A stretch of 7,456 nt of DNA, from contig CALPKO020000055.1 of the NCBI GenBank assembly GCA_943324165.2, positions 1 through 7,456 of the forward strand. The letters are read 5' to 3'. The DNA comes from Bdellovibrio sp. ZAP7 (GTDB lineage Bacteria > Bacteroidota > Bacteroidia > Flavobacteriales > Flavobacteriaceae). The notes under the pieces were generated by a model. It ran no database searches, was not told the origin of the DNA, and was given only the letters and a program-made list of their open reading frames with translations. The position numbers were made by a program, and so were the translations under genes. This document shows, one piece after another, positions 1 through 5,587 of the stretch. Within the stretch, counting starts at the first letter, position 1. Every line of letters begins with the position of its first letter.

Positions 1-876
1 CCCAGGATAAGTATTGACGTCACCAATGGCATAAATCCCGTCAATGTTAGTTTGATAATCTAGAGCATTGTTAACTTTGATGGCGTTTTTTTCAATTTCT
101 AATCCCCAATTGGCAATTGCACCTAATTTCGGAGTTAATCCAAAAAGTGGGATGAAATAATCGGTTTCTATAGTTGCAACATCGCCATCTTTATTAATCG
201 AAATGGCGTTTAAATGAGTTTCCCCATGCAAAGAAGTAACCTCTGCTGGCGTAATCAATTTCACCAATCCAAGTTTTTTGCATTCTTGCAATTTTTCGAC
301 AGAATCTAACGCACCACGAAATTCATTTCTTCGGTGAATTAAGGTAACTTCGGCAGCTACATCAGCCAAAAAAATACTCCAATCTAATGCGGAATCGCCT
401 CCGCCAGCGATTACGATTTTTTTATTCCGGAACAATTCTGGGTCTTTCACAAAATATTCTACCCCTTTGTCCTCATAGTATTCAATATTTTCGATCAGCG
501 GCTTTCTCGGTTCAAAACTGCCCAAACCACCAGCAATGGCTACTGCTTTTGCATGGTGTTTCGTGCCTTTGTTTGTAGTGACAATAAACGTACCATCGTC
601 TAATTTATCTATAGTTTCTGCAGTTTCATTTAACGTAAAACCTGGTTGAAATTGTTTAATTTGCTCCATTAAATTAGCAACCAAATCTCCTGCTAAAACT
701 TCTGGAAAACCAGGAATATCATAGATAGGTTTTTTTGGATAAAGTTCTGATAATTGTCCACCGATTTGTGGCAAAGCGTCTATTATATGGCATTTTAATT
801 TTAATAATCCCGCTTCGAAAACGGCAAAAAGTCCGGTTGGTCCAGCGCCGATTATTATTATATCTGTTTCAATCAT
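1..876 (-). CDS. Ferredoxin--NADP+ reductase, thioredoxin-reductase-like type (3' end cut by window)
   Basis: This open frame runs from an ATG at 874-876 to the left edge without a stop: 292 codons of a family usually about 350 residues long, so roughly the last 50-60 are missing. It should be a cytoplasmic flavoprotein that passes electrons between NADPH and a ferredoxin or flavodoxin. What is seen: an N-terminal FAD dinucleotide-binding motif GAGPTG (residues 10-15), PQIGGQ at 36-41, a second nucleotide-binding motif AGGGDSA (157-163), the NADPH-type HRR motif (181-183), and the C-terminal FAD motif AIGDVNTYPG (283-292), where the window ends. The redox CxxC of true thioredoxin reductases is absent; that position reads AIAGGLGSFEPR. 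This separates TrxR-like ferredoxin reductase (YumC type) from thioredoxin reductase. It lies downstream of nfu on the same strand, separated by 157 bp containing the 932-1024 element, so it may be transcribed separately. The start is the only ATG directly ahead of the FAD motif. Confidence 0.9.
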   Translation of the reverse strand, partial: MIETDIIIIGAGPTGLFAVFEAGLLKLKCHIIDALPQIGGQLSELYPKKPIYDIPGFPEVLAGDLVANLMEQIKQFQPGFTLNETAETIDKLDDGTFIVTTNKGTKHHAKAVAIAGGLGSFEPRKPLIENIEYYEDKGVEYFVKDPELFRNKKIVIAGGGDSALDWSIFLADVAAEVTLIHRRNEFRGALDSVEKLQECKKLGLVKLITPAEVTSLHGETHLNAISINKDGDVATIETDYFIPLFGLTPKLGAIANWGLEIEKNAIKVNNALDYQTNIDGIYAIGDVNTYPG

Positions 877-931
877 TTTTATTGATAGGTATTTCTTTAA
901 AAAGATAAATTTTGATAATGATTTCGGATTT

Positions 932-1024
932 GCGTTAGGGATTGCAGTGGAAATCCTTTTTCTGTTTTTTCTTTAAAAAAAGAAAAAGATTGCAACGGAA
1001 AGCCCGACCCGTAGGGAAACGCCC
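932..1024 (-). repeat. Structured intergenic element, candidate dispersed Flavobacterium-type repeat
   Basis: A GC-richer block of about 93 bp sits in AT-rich intergenic DNA, starting 9 bp after the nfu stop codon. Its ends can pair (GCGTT at 932-936 with AACGC at 1018-1022). Inside is an 11-bp stem with one bulged C (952-963 with 981-991, loop 964-980). TTGCA (942-946) can instead pair with TGCAA (991-995). Near-repeats GATTGCAGTGGA (940-951) and GATTGCAACGGA (988-999) flank the stem. Read on the minus strand it begins GGGCGTTTCCCTACGGGTCG, continues GGGCTTTCCG and ends AATCCCTAACGC. I recall similar end motifs recurring between genes in Flavobacterium genomes, but that is memory and was not checked here. 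It could be a REP-like DNA element, a processed RNA structure, or a 3'-UTR element of the nfu transcript. It has no reading frame of interest. The strand given follows the flanking genes. Confidence 0.5.
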
Positions 1025-1033
1025 AAAAAAACA

Positions 1034-1273
1034 CTAAAGAATATTAACTACTGTCTCGATTTGTGGTGCAAATTTTTTGATAGTAGTTTCGACGCCAGCC
1101 CTCATTGTCATTTGGTTTACACTGCATGAAGTGCAAGCTCCTTCGAGTTTTACTTTTACGTGTTTACCATCTTCAATCGAAACCAAAGAGATATCACCTC
1201 CGTCTGAATTCAAAAAAGGTCTGATTTCTTCGAGTGCTTTTTCGATATTGATTGTTAATTCTTCTGTTGTCAT
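1034..1273 (-). CDS. NifU-like C-terminal-domain protein (Nfu-type Fe-S scaffold)
   Basis: A 79-residue protein consisting of a single NifU C-terminal (Nfu) domain. Family members bind a labile [4Fe-4S] cluster, usually between two subunits, and hand it to target apoproteins. The cluster-binding pair is visible as GACTSC with Cys47 and Cys50, followed by the typical TMRAGVETTIKKFAP stretch (56-70). The N-terminal half carries the usual acidic and glycine-rich DGGDISLVSIEDG stretch (24-36). Its length fits stand-alone Nfu proteins lacking the N-terminal IscU-like part of NifU. It lies 95 bp after mrp on the same strand. No TAnnTTTG element is visible in that gap, so co-transcription with mrp is likely. 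The ATG at 1271-1273 is chosen because translation begins directly with the domain; only 7 bp separate it from the 13-bp tandem repeat at 1281-1319. Confidence 0.92.
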   Translation of the reverse strand: MTTEELTINIEKALEEIRPFLNSDGGDISLVSIEDGKHVKVKLEGACTSCSVNQMTMRAGVETTIKKFAPQIETVVNIL

Positions 1274-1280
1274 ATTTTTA

Positions 1281-1319
1281 AGTTTTCAGTCTCAGTTTTC
1301 AGTCTCAGTTTTCAGTCTC
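1281..1319. repeat. 13-bp tandem repeat, three perfect copies
   Basis: AGTTTTCAGTCTC occurs three times without mismatch at 1281-1293, 1294-1306 and 1307-1319. A decayed fourth copy (AGTTTACAGTTTT) follows at 1320-1332. It fills the region where the nfu ribosome-binding site would lie, 7 bp before the nfu ATG, in the mrp-nfu intercistronic gap. Copy-number change by slippage would alter the nfu leader without touching either coding frame. Confidence 0.85.
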
Positions 1320-1364
1320 AGTTTACAGTTTTATAAACAAACTGCGTTCTTCTGATGTAAACTG
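1319..1364. repeat. Nested inverted repeats just after mrp
   Basis: A perfect 9-bp inverted repeat, CAGTTTACA (1319-1327) and TGTAAACTG (1356-1364), starts 4 bp after the mrp stop codon. Within it CAGTTT (1326-1331) and AAACTG (1339-1344) can form a second 6-bp hairpin with a 7-base loop. The two overlap by 2 bases, so they partly compete. In the mrp-nfu transcript this could be an intercistronic hairpin. The stems are AT-rich and no clean U-tract follows, so a strong intrinsic terminator is unlikely. Confidence 0.45.
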
Positions 1365-1368
1365 AATA

Positions 1369-2499
1369 CTATTTCTTAACAGCGGCACATCCGGCCATAG
1401 TTGTTATCTTTATTGCCTCAGTTGCAGGTAAATTTTGGTTTCTACTTACGGTTTCTTGCACAACATTTCGTGTAATTTCTTCAAACACACTTTCGATTGT
1501 AGATCCTGTTTGCAAGGCAGCCGGGCGACCATAATCGCCTGCTTCTCTGATGCTTTGCACTATCGGAACTTCTCCAAGAAAAGGAACATTCAAGTCTAAA
1601 GCTAAATTTTTTGCGCCTTCTTTTCCGAAAATGTAATATTTGTTATTGGGCAATTCTTCTGGCGTGAAATAAGCCATGTTTTCTATAATTCCGAGTACAG
1701 GAACGTTGATAGCATCCGACAAAAACATAGAAACTCCTTTTTTTGCATCTGCCAAAGCAACTGCTTGCGGCGTACTAACGACAACTGCGCCTGTAATTGG
1801 CAATGATTGCATGATAGACAAATGAATATCGCCTGTTCCCGGTGGTAAATCGATAAGCATAAAATCTAGTTCTCCCCAATCTGCATCAAAAATCATTTGA
1901 TTTAAAGCTTTTGATGCCATTGGTCCACGCCAAATTACCGCTTGACTTGGCGCAGTAAAAAATCCGATAGAAAGCAACTTAATTTCGTAGCTTTCAACAG
2001 GTTTCATTTTAGATTTACCGTCAACTACTACAGATATTGGCTTTTCTGTTTCAACATCAAACATAATGGGCATTGAAGGACCATAAATATCCGCATCAAG
2101 AATTCCAACTGAAAAGCCCATTTTAGCTAAAGTTACAGCAAGATTTGCAGTAACGGTAGATTTACCGACACCACCTTTTCCTGAGGCAACAGCAATGATA
2201 TTTTTTATTCCAGGAATAGATTTTCCTTTGATTTCATTGGCTTTTTCTGGTGTTTCAACTTTGATGTTGACTTTAACCAAAACTTCTGGAGAAAACTTAT
2301 CGTGAATTAATTTTTTGATATCGTCTTCTGCCCGTTTTTTTATGTGCATTGCCGGCGTTGAGATGAGCAAATCTATCGTAACTTCATCACCAAAAATAAG
2401 TACATTTTTGACGGCACCACTCTCGACCATATTTTTTCCTTCTCCTGCAATAGTGATGGTTTCTAATGCTTTAAGAATTTCTTTTCTGTCTAATTTCAT
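1369..2499 (-). CDS. mrp: Mrp/NBP35-family (ApbC-type) P-loop ATPase, Fe-S cluster carrier
   Basis: A 376-residue cytoplasmic ATPase of the Mrp/ApbC/NBP35 group, which assembles or transfers Fe-S clusters to apoproteins. The N-terminal part (about 1-90) resembles the MIP18/DUF59-type domain common in bacterial Mrp. The deviant Walker A is GKGGVGKST (107-115), switch I is DADIYGPS (135-142) and the Walker B/switch II region is LIDLPPGTGD (215-224). The CxxC pair that binds the bridging cluster in most family members is missing: the ENMAYFTP region (273-280) continues EELPNNKYYIFG with no cysteine. The only cysteine in the whole protein is Cys371, near the C-terminus (TTMAGCAAVKK, 366-376). I believe this arrangement is usual in Bacteroidota orthologues, but could not check it. 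It is the first gene of an mrp-nfu unit, with a good promoter at 2558-2588. The ATG at 2497-2499 gives the normal N-terminus. Confidence 0.93.
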   Translation of the reverse strand: MKLDRKEILKALETITIAGEGKNMVESGAVKNVLIFGDEVTIDLLISTPAMHIKKRAEDDIKKLIHDKFSPEVLVKVNIKVETPEKANEIKGKSIPGIKNIIAVASGKGGVGKSTVTANLAVTLAKMGFSVGILDADIYGPSMPIMFDVETEKPISVVVDGKSKMKPVESYEIKLLSIGFFTAPSQAVIWRGPMASKALNQMIFDADWGELDFMLIDLPPGTGDIHLSIMQSLPITGAVVVSTPQAVALADAKKGVSMFLSDAINVPVLGIIENMAYFTPEELPNNKYYIFGKEGAKNLALDLNVPFLGEVPIVQSIREAGDYGRPAALQTGSTIESVFEEITRNVVQETVSRNQNLPATEAIKITTMAGCAAVKK

Positions 2500-2506
2500 T
2501 TTAAAA

Positions 2507-2534
2507 TTTCAAGTGTAATGTTTCAAGTTTAATT
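2507..2534. repeat. 14-bp imperfect direct repeat in the mrp leader
   Basis: TTTCAAGTGTAATG (2507-2520) is followed directly by TTTCAAGTTTAATT (2521-2534), 12 of 14 bases identical. It lies in the 5' untranslated region expected for mrp, 8 bp or more before the start codon. It is another short tandem unit of the kind seen ahead of nfu. Confidence 0.5.
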
Positions 2535-2557
2535 TTATTTAAACTGAATATGAATTG

Positions 2558-2588
2558 CAAATATAGTTTGAATAAGTTGAATGTCAAA
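2558..2588 (-). promoter_or_regulatory. Bacteroidota-type promoter for mrp (-33 TTTG, -7 TATATTTG)
   Basis: On the minus strand, TTTG (2588-2585) is followed after exactly 19 bases by TATATTTG (2565-2558). This matches the Bacteroidota housekeeping consensus TTTG-(19-21)-TAnnTTTG. The expected transcript start is near 2550, giving a leader of about 50 bases before the mrp ATG. Prediction only; spacing and both boxes are read directly from the sequence. Confidence 0.65.
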
Positions 2589-2602
2589 TGTTGGATGTCA
2601 AA
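2581..2602. repeat. Repeated ATGTCAAA boxes over the mrp promoter
   Basis: ATGTCAAA occurs at 2581-2588 and again at 2595-2602, 14 bp apart. On the minus strand each reads TTTGACAT. The proximal copy supplies the predicted -33 TTTG of the mrp promoter; the distal copy lies 14 bp further upstream, out of register. It may be a simple duplication or a pair of protein-binding half sites. Confidence 0.4.
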
Positions 2603-2666
2603 AGTTTTTGATGGTGGAATAACAATTTCTTATTGTGAAATATTGTTCCAATAAACTATGATTTTA

Positions 2667-4829
2667 TTATTTCGAAACAAATTCTAGCGCTTCCAAACTT
2701 ACTGTTGAAGTAAAAACGCCATAATTTACAACCGCTTTATTTTTTTCAATTTTATCAATAGTGCCAACTGCTTTACCGTCAAACATTCTTACTCTGTCTC
2801 CCAATTTTAAGATTGGTTTTGGCTTTTCAACCACTTCATTTGCTTTTAACTTCTTTTCTTTTTTAGCAATACGAATTTCTTCAACTTGTACTTCTACTTC
2901 CTTGATAACTGCTTTTTCTTTGTCTTTTTTAACCAATACTTCTTTTATAGATGCTTTTCGACGTTTTGAATTTTCCATTTCAACAATTTTCAAAAATTCA
3001 CCAATCAGTTCTTTTTTGTTTTTGTTGTTGAAATAATTTTCAGCGATATTTTCAAATTTTTGCCCGATGTAAATCAACTTTTGGTTGCTATCATACAATT
3101 CTTGGTAACTTTCGAGCTTTTGTTTGATTTTTGTATTGATATTCTCCATTTTTACGCTTTCCTCTCGGGCTTTTACTTCTTCTACTTTCAAATTTTGAGA
3201 AGTTTTTTCCATTTTTGATCGCTCCTTTTGAAGATTGGCAATGGTTTTGTCAAATCGCACTTTTCCGGTTTCAATTTTCTTTTTTGCGCGATTAATTAAT
3301 CCGAAAGGAATTCCGTTTTTTTGCGCCACTTCAAAAGTAAAAGAACTTCCTGCCTGTCCTAAAGCCAATTTATACATTGGTTCCAACGTCTTTTCATCAA
3401 AAAGCATATTGGCATTGATGGCGAAAGGCAATTCGTTGGCTAAGATTTTTAGATTAGAATAATGGGTGGTAATGATTCCAAAAGCTTCTCGATGGTAAAA
3501 TTCTTCTAAAAAAATCTCTGCCAATGCACCACCCAAATCCGGATCAGAACCTGTACCAAATTCATCAATCAAGAAAAGTGTTTTATTGTTGCATTTTTTC
3601 AAGAAATAATTCATGTTTTTCAGGCGATAACTATACGTGCTCAAATGATTTTCTATAGATTGATTATCTCCAATGTCGGTTAAAATCCTATCAAACAAAA
3701 AAGTTTCGCTTCGTTCGTGTACCGGAATCAGAATACCAGATTGTAACATCAGTTGAAGCAGTCCAACCGTTTTCAGAGAAATGGTTTTTCCACCAGCATT
3801 GGGGCCAGAAATGACAATTATTCTGTTTTCGTGGGCTAATTCGATGCTTTGTGGATGCGTTATTTCGTTTTTTTCTTTGTTGTTCAAAAATAAAATAGGA
3901 TGATATGCCTCACGCAAAAACAACCTTCTATTTTCGGTAATTTCTGGTAAAATGCCGTTTATTTTTCTAGCATATTTAGCCTTTGCCGCCACAACATCAA
4001 TGTCACTTAAAAAATCTTGGTACTTGATGATTAAAGGTAAAAAGTGACGAATGGCATTGGTCAGTTGTTTTAAAATTCGGGTGATTTCTTCCTTTTCTTC
4101 ATATTCCAAATTGCTTAATTCACGTGAATATTGCAATGTGGTTTCGGGTTCAATATAGGCGATACTTCCTGTTTTTGAACTTCCCATAATCGAGCCTTTC
4201 ACTTTTCGTCGGTACATTGCTAAAACCGCTAAAACCCTTCGATTGTTGACAAAACTTTCTTTAATATCATCTAAATAGCCCAAAGAATTGTATTGTGACA
4301 TCGCCATTCCAAAACTTTGATTCACCTTTCCTCGAACCGAATTCATGTCTCGGCGAATATTGAGTAAGTCTGGGGAAGCATTGTCTTTTATCTCACCATA
4401 TTTATCTAAAACATCATCAATTTGATTAATGATATCTTTTGTAAATTCAACCCGCAAGGCCCTTTGGTTTAAATTAGGATAATATTCGTCAAACTTTTTC
4501 AAGAATAAAATTAAGAAATTGGAAGTTGTCGAAATCGTCGCAATTTTTCTAAAACTGTTGGCTTCTAGAAAACTATCTTCAATGGCTAAAAATTTTATTT
4601 CATGCGAAATAGCATCAAATCCATGATTTGGTAATGCGTTGTTATTATCAAATGAAGAACGGTATTCTGAAGTTTGCAAAAGCGATTGCATCAAAGTAGG
4701 TTTGTCTTTGAAGGGTTCAATAAGTAGGACTTTTTCACTACCAATTTCGGTGTTGCAAAGTGCTGAAATGGTTTCTAAAACAGTTGGAAATTGAAGGTCT
4801 TGTAGCGTTTTTTCTGTAATCGATATCAT
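2667..4829 (-). CDS. mutS2: MutS2-family ATPase without a C-terminal Smr domain
   Basis: A 720-residue MutS2-type protein: a DNA-structure-binding ATPase related to MutS but lacking its N-terminal mismatch-recognition domain. MutS2 family members act on branched recombination intermediates or on collided ribosomes rather than in classical mismatch repair. Seen in order: a helical core/lever region (about 1-320), Walker A GPNAGGKT (342-349), the MutS-type DIGDNQSIENHLSTYS segment (385-400), Walker B LFLIDEFGTGSD (418-429), H-loop TTHYSNLK (454-461), a charged coiled-coil-like stretch (about 515-665), and a small KOW-like beta domain, LKLGDRVRMFDGKAVGTIDK (674-693). The protein ends about 27 residues later at FVSK. 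Firmicute MutS2 proteins continue into an Smr nuclease domain to about 780 residues; nothing of it remains here, and the gap after the stop does not look like a broken continuation. Divergent from ung, with an 81-bp shared spacer. Confidence 0.92.
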   Translation of the reverse strand: MISITEKTLQDLQFPTVLETISALCNTEIGSEKVLLIEPFKDKPTLMQSLLQTSEYRSSFDNNNALPNHGFDAISHEIKFLAIEDSFLEANSFRKIATISTTSNFLILFLKKFDEYYPNLNQRALRVEFTKDIINQIDDVLDKYGEIKDNASPDLLNIRRDMNSVRGKVNQSFGMAMSQYNSLGYLDDIKESFVNNRRVLAVLAMYRRKVKGSIMGSSKTGSIAYIEPETTLQYSRELSNLEYEEKEEITRILKQLTNAIRHFLPLIIKYQDFLSDIDVVAAKAKYARKINGILPEITENRRLFLREAYHPILFLNNKEKNEITHPQSIELAHENRIIVISGPNAGGKTISLKTVGLLQLMLQSGILIPVHERSETFLFDRILTDIGDNQSIENHLSTYSYRLKNMNYFLKKCNNKTLFLIDEFGTGSDPDLGGALAEIFLEEFYHREAFGIITTHYSNLKILANELPFAINANMLFDEKTLEPMYKLALGQAGSSFTFEVAQKNGIPFGLINRAKKKIETGKVRFDKTIANLQKERSKMEKTSQNLKVEEVKAREESVKMENINTKIKQKLESYQELYDSNQKLIYIGQKFENIAENYFNNKNKKELIGEFLKIVEMENSKRRKASIKEVLVKKDKEKAVIKEVEVQVEEIRIAKKEKKLKANEVVEKPKPILKLGDRVRMFDGKAVGTIDKIEKNKAVVNYGVFTSTVSLEALEFVSK

Positions 4830-4847
4830 GTATTATGCTTGAAAATT

Positions 4848-4855
4848 CAAAGTTA
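4848..4855 (-). promoter_or_regulatory. Candidate -7 element (TAACTTTG) for mutS2
   Basis: On the minus strand TAACTTTG fits TAnnTTTG and ends 18 bases before the mutS2 ATG. The best upstream TTTG (4875-4872) is only 16 bases away instead of 19-21, so the -33 part is weak. It would give a very short leader of roughly 10-14 bases. Confidence 0.4.
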
Positions 4856-4888
4856 CAAAGTTTAGAAGGTTCAAAATATAAAAGTTGG

Positions 4889-4896
4889 TATATTTG
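4889..4896 (+). promoter_or_regulatory. Candidate -7 element (TATATTTG) for ung
   Basis: TATATTTG is a perfect TAnnTTTG match ending 14 bases before the ung ATG. No TTTG lies 19-21 bases upstream; the nearest resemblance is TTTA at 4861-4864 with a 24-base gap. A start of transcription a few bases past the box would leave a leader of under 10 bases. Confidence 0.45.
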
Positions 4897-4910
4897 TTAA
4901 AAATTAACTT

Positions 4911-5579
4911 ATGTTGAAAGATACGATTTCAAAATCTTGGCAATTGGTTCTAAAAGATGAATTTGAAAAGCCGTATTTTAAAAAATTGGAGAATAATATT
5001 ATTAATGAATATAAAAATGGCGTTTGTTTTCCGCCAAAGGAATTGATTTTTGAAGCTTTAAACCAATGCTCCTTCGAAGATTTGAAAGTCGTAATTATTG
5101 GACAAGATCCCTATCATGGAGAAAACGAGGCCAACGGCTTGTGTTTTTCTGTAAATGATAATGTAAAAATTCCTCCGTCTTTGAGAAATATTTTTGTAGA
5201 AATAAATAATGATTTAGACCAAATTTTCATTCCAAGTTCAGGGAATTTAGAACGTTGGGCAAAACAAGGAATTTTACTTTTGAATGCAACTTTAACCGTT
5301 AGAAAAGACATTGCCAATAGCCATAAAAATTTGGGTTGGACATTGTTTACAGATGCGATTATACAATCAATCTCAGACAAAAAGGAAAGTATTATTTTTT
5401 TACTTTGGGGAAATTTTGCGCAAAAAAAAGGATTGCAAATCGATAACAATAAGCATTTTGTATTAACATGTGGCCATCCTTCTTTTGCAAGTAGCCACAA
5501 AAAATGGTTTGGAAATAAGCACTTTAGCCAAACAAATGCTTATCTGAATTCAATTGGAAAATCGGAAATTATTTGGTAG
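4911..5579 (+). CDS. ung: Uracil-DNA glycosylase, family 1
   Basis: A 222-residue family 1 uracil-DNA glycosylase, which cuts the N-glycosidic bond of uracil in DNA and starts base-excision repair. E. coli Ung has 229 residues. Seen: the water-activating loop GQDPYHG (64-70) with catalytic Asp66 and Tyr68, Phe79 for uracil stacking (GLCFSV), the proline-rich loop IPPSLRNIF (87-95), LLLNATLTVR (122-131) with uracil-reading Asn125, LLWGNFAQKKG (164-174), and the His-Pro-Ser loop with catalytic His189. That last loop is unusual. E. coli has HPSPLS, with Leu191 pushed into the DNA in place of the flipped base, whereas here it reads HPSFAS, so the Leu position is Ala193 and the preceding Pro is Phe192. 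All other active-site residues checked are intact, so the gene appears functional. The ATG at 4911 gives the standard N-terminus and follows a TATATTTG box. Divergent from mutS2 and convergent with the following secreted-protein gene. Confidence 0.95.
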   Translation: MLKDTISKSWQLVLKDEFEKPYFKKLENNIINEYKNGVCFPPKELIFEALNQCSFEDLKVVIIGQDPYHGENEANGLCFSVNDNVKIPPSLRNIFVEINNDLDQIFIPSSGNLERWAKQGILLLNATLTVRKDIANSHKNLGWTLFTDAIIQSISDKKESIIFLLWGNFAQKKGLQIDNNKHFVLTCGHPSFASSHKKWFGNKHFSQTNAYLNSIGKSEIIW

Positions 5580-5587
5580 AAGGACGC

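Noticed and set aside
387..578. 63-codon plus-strand open frame inside the ferredoxin reductase
   Set aside because: Antisense to a gene with intact FAD and NADP motifs; no support of its own.
900..907. TATCTTTT on the minus strand as a -7 box for the ferredoxin reductase
   Set aside because: It misses the final G of TAnnTTTG and has no TTTG at the right distance upstream; too weak to annotate.
1077..1355. 92-codon plus-strand open frame across nfu and the upstream repeats
   Set aside because: It lies antisense to a clear Nfu gene, is low-complexity and hydrophobic from reversed codons, and reads through the tandem repeat; a shadow frame.
2616..2649. Imperfect hairpin after mutS2 as a terminator
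   Set aside because: Only about 6+2 pairs with a 3-base bulge and a 15-base loop, AT-rich, and no U-tract follows on the minus strand.
2315..3462. Plus-strand open frames at 2315-2518, 2761-3036 and 3235-3462
   Set aside because: All are antisense to mrp or mutS2 and show phenylalanine/serine-rich shadow composition.
5114..5500. 128-codon minus-strand open frame inside ung
   Set aside because: Entirely antisense to a well-conserved glycosylase, with no recognisable domain or promoter.
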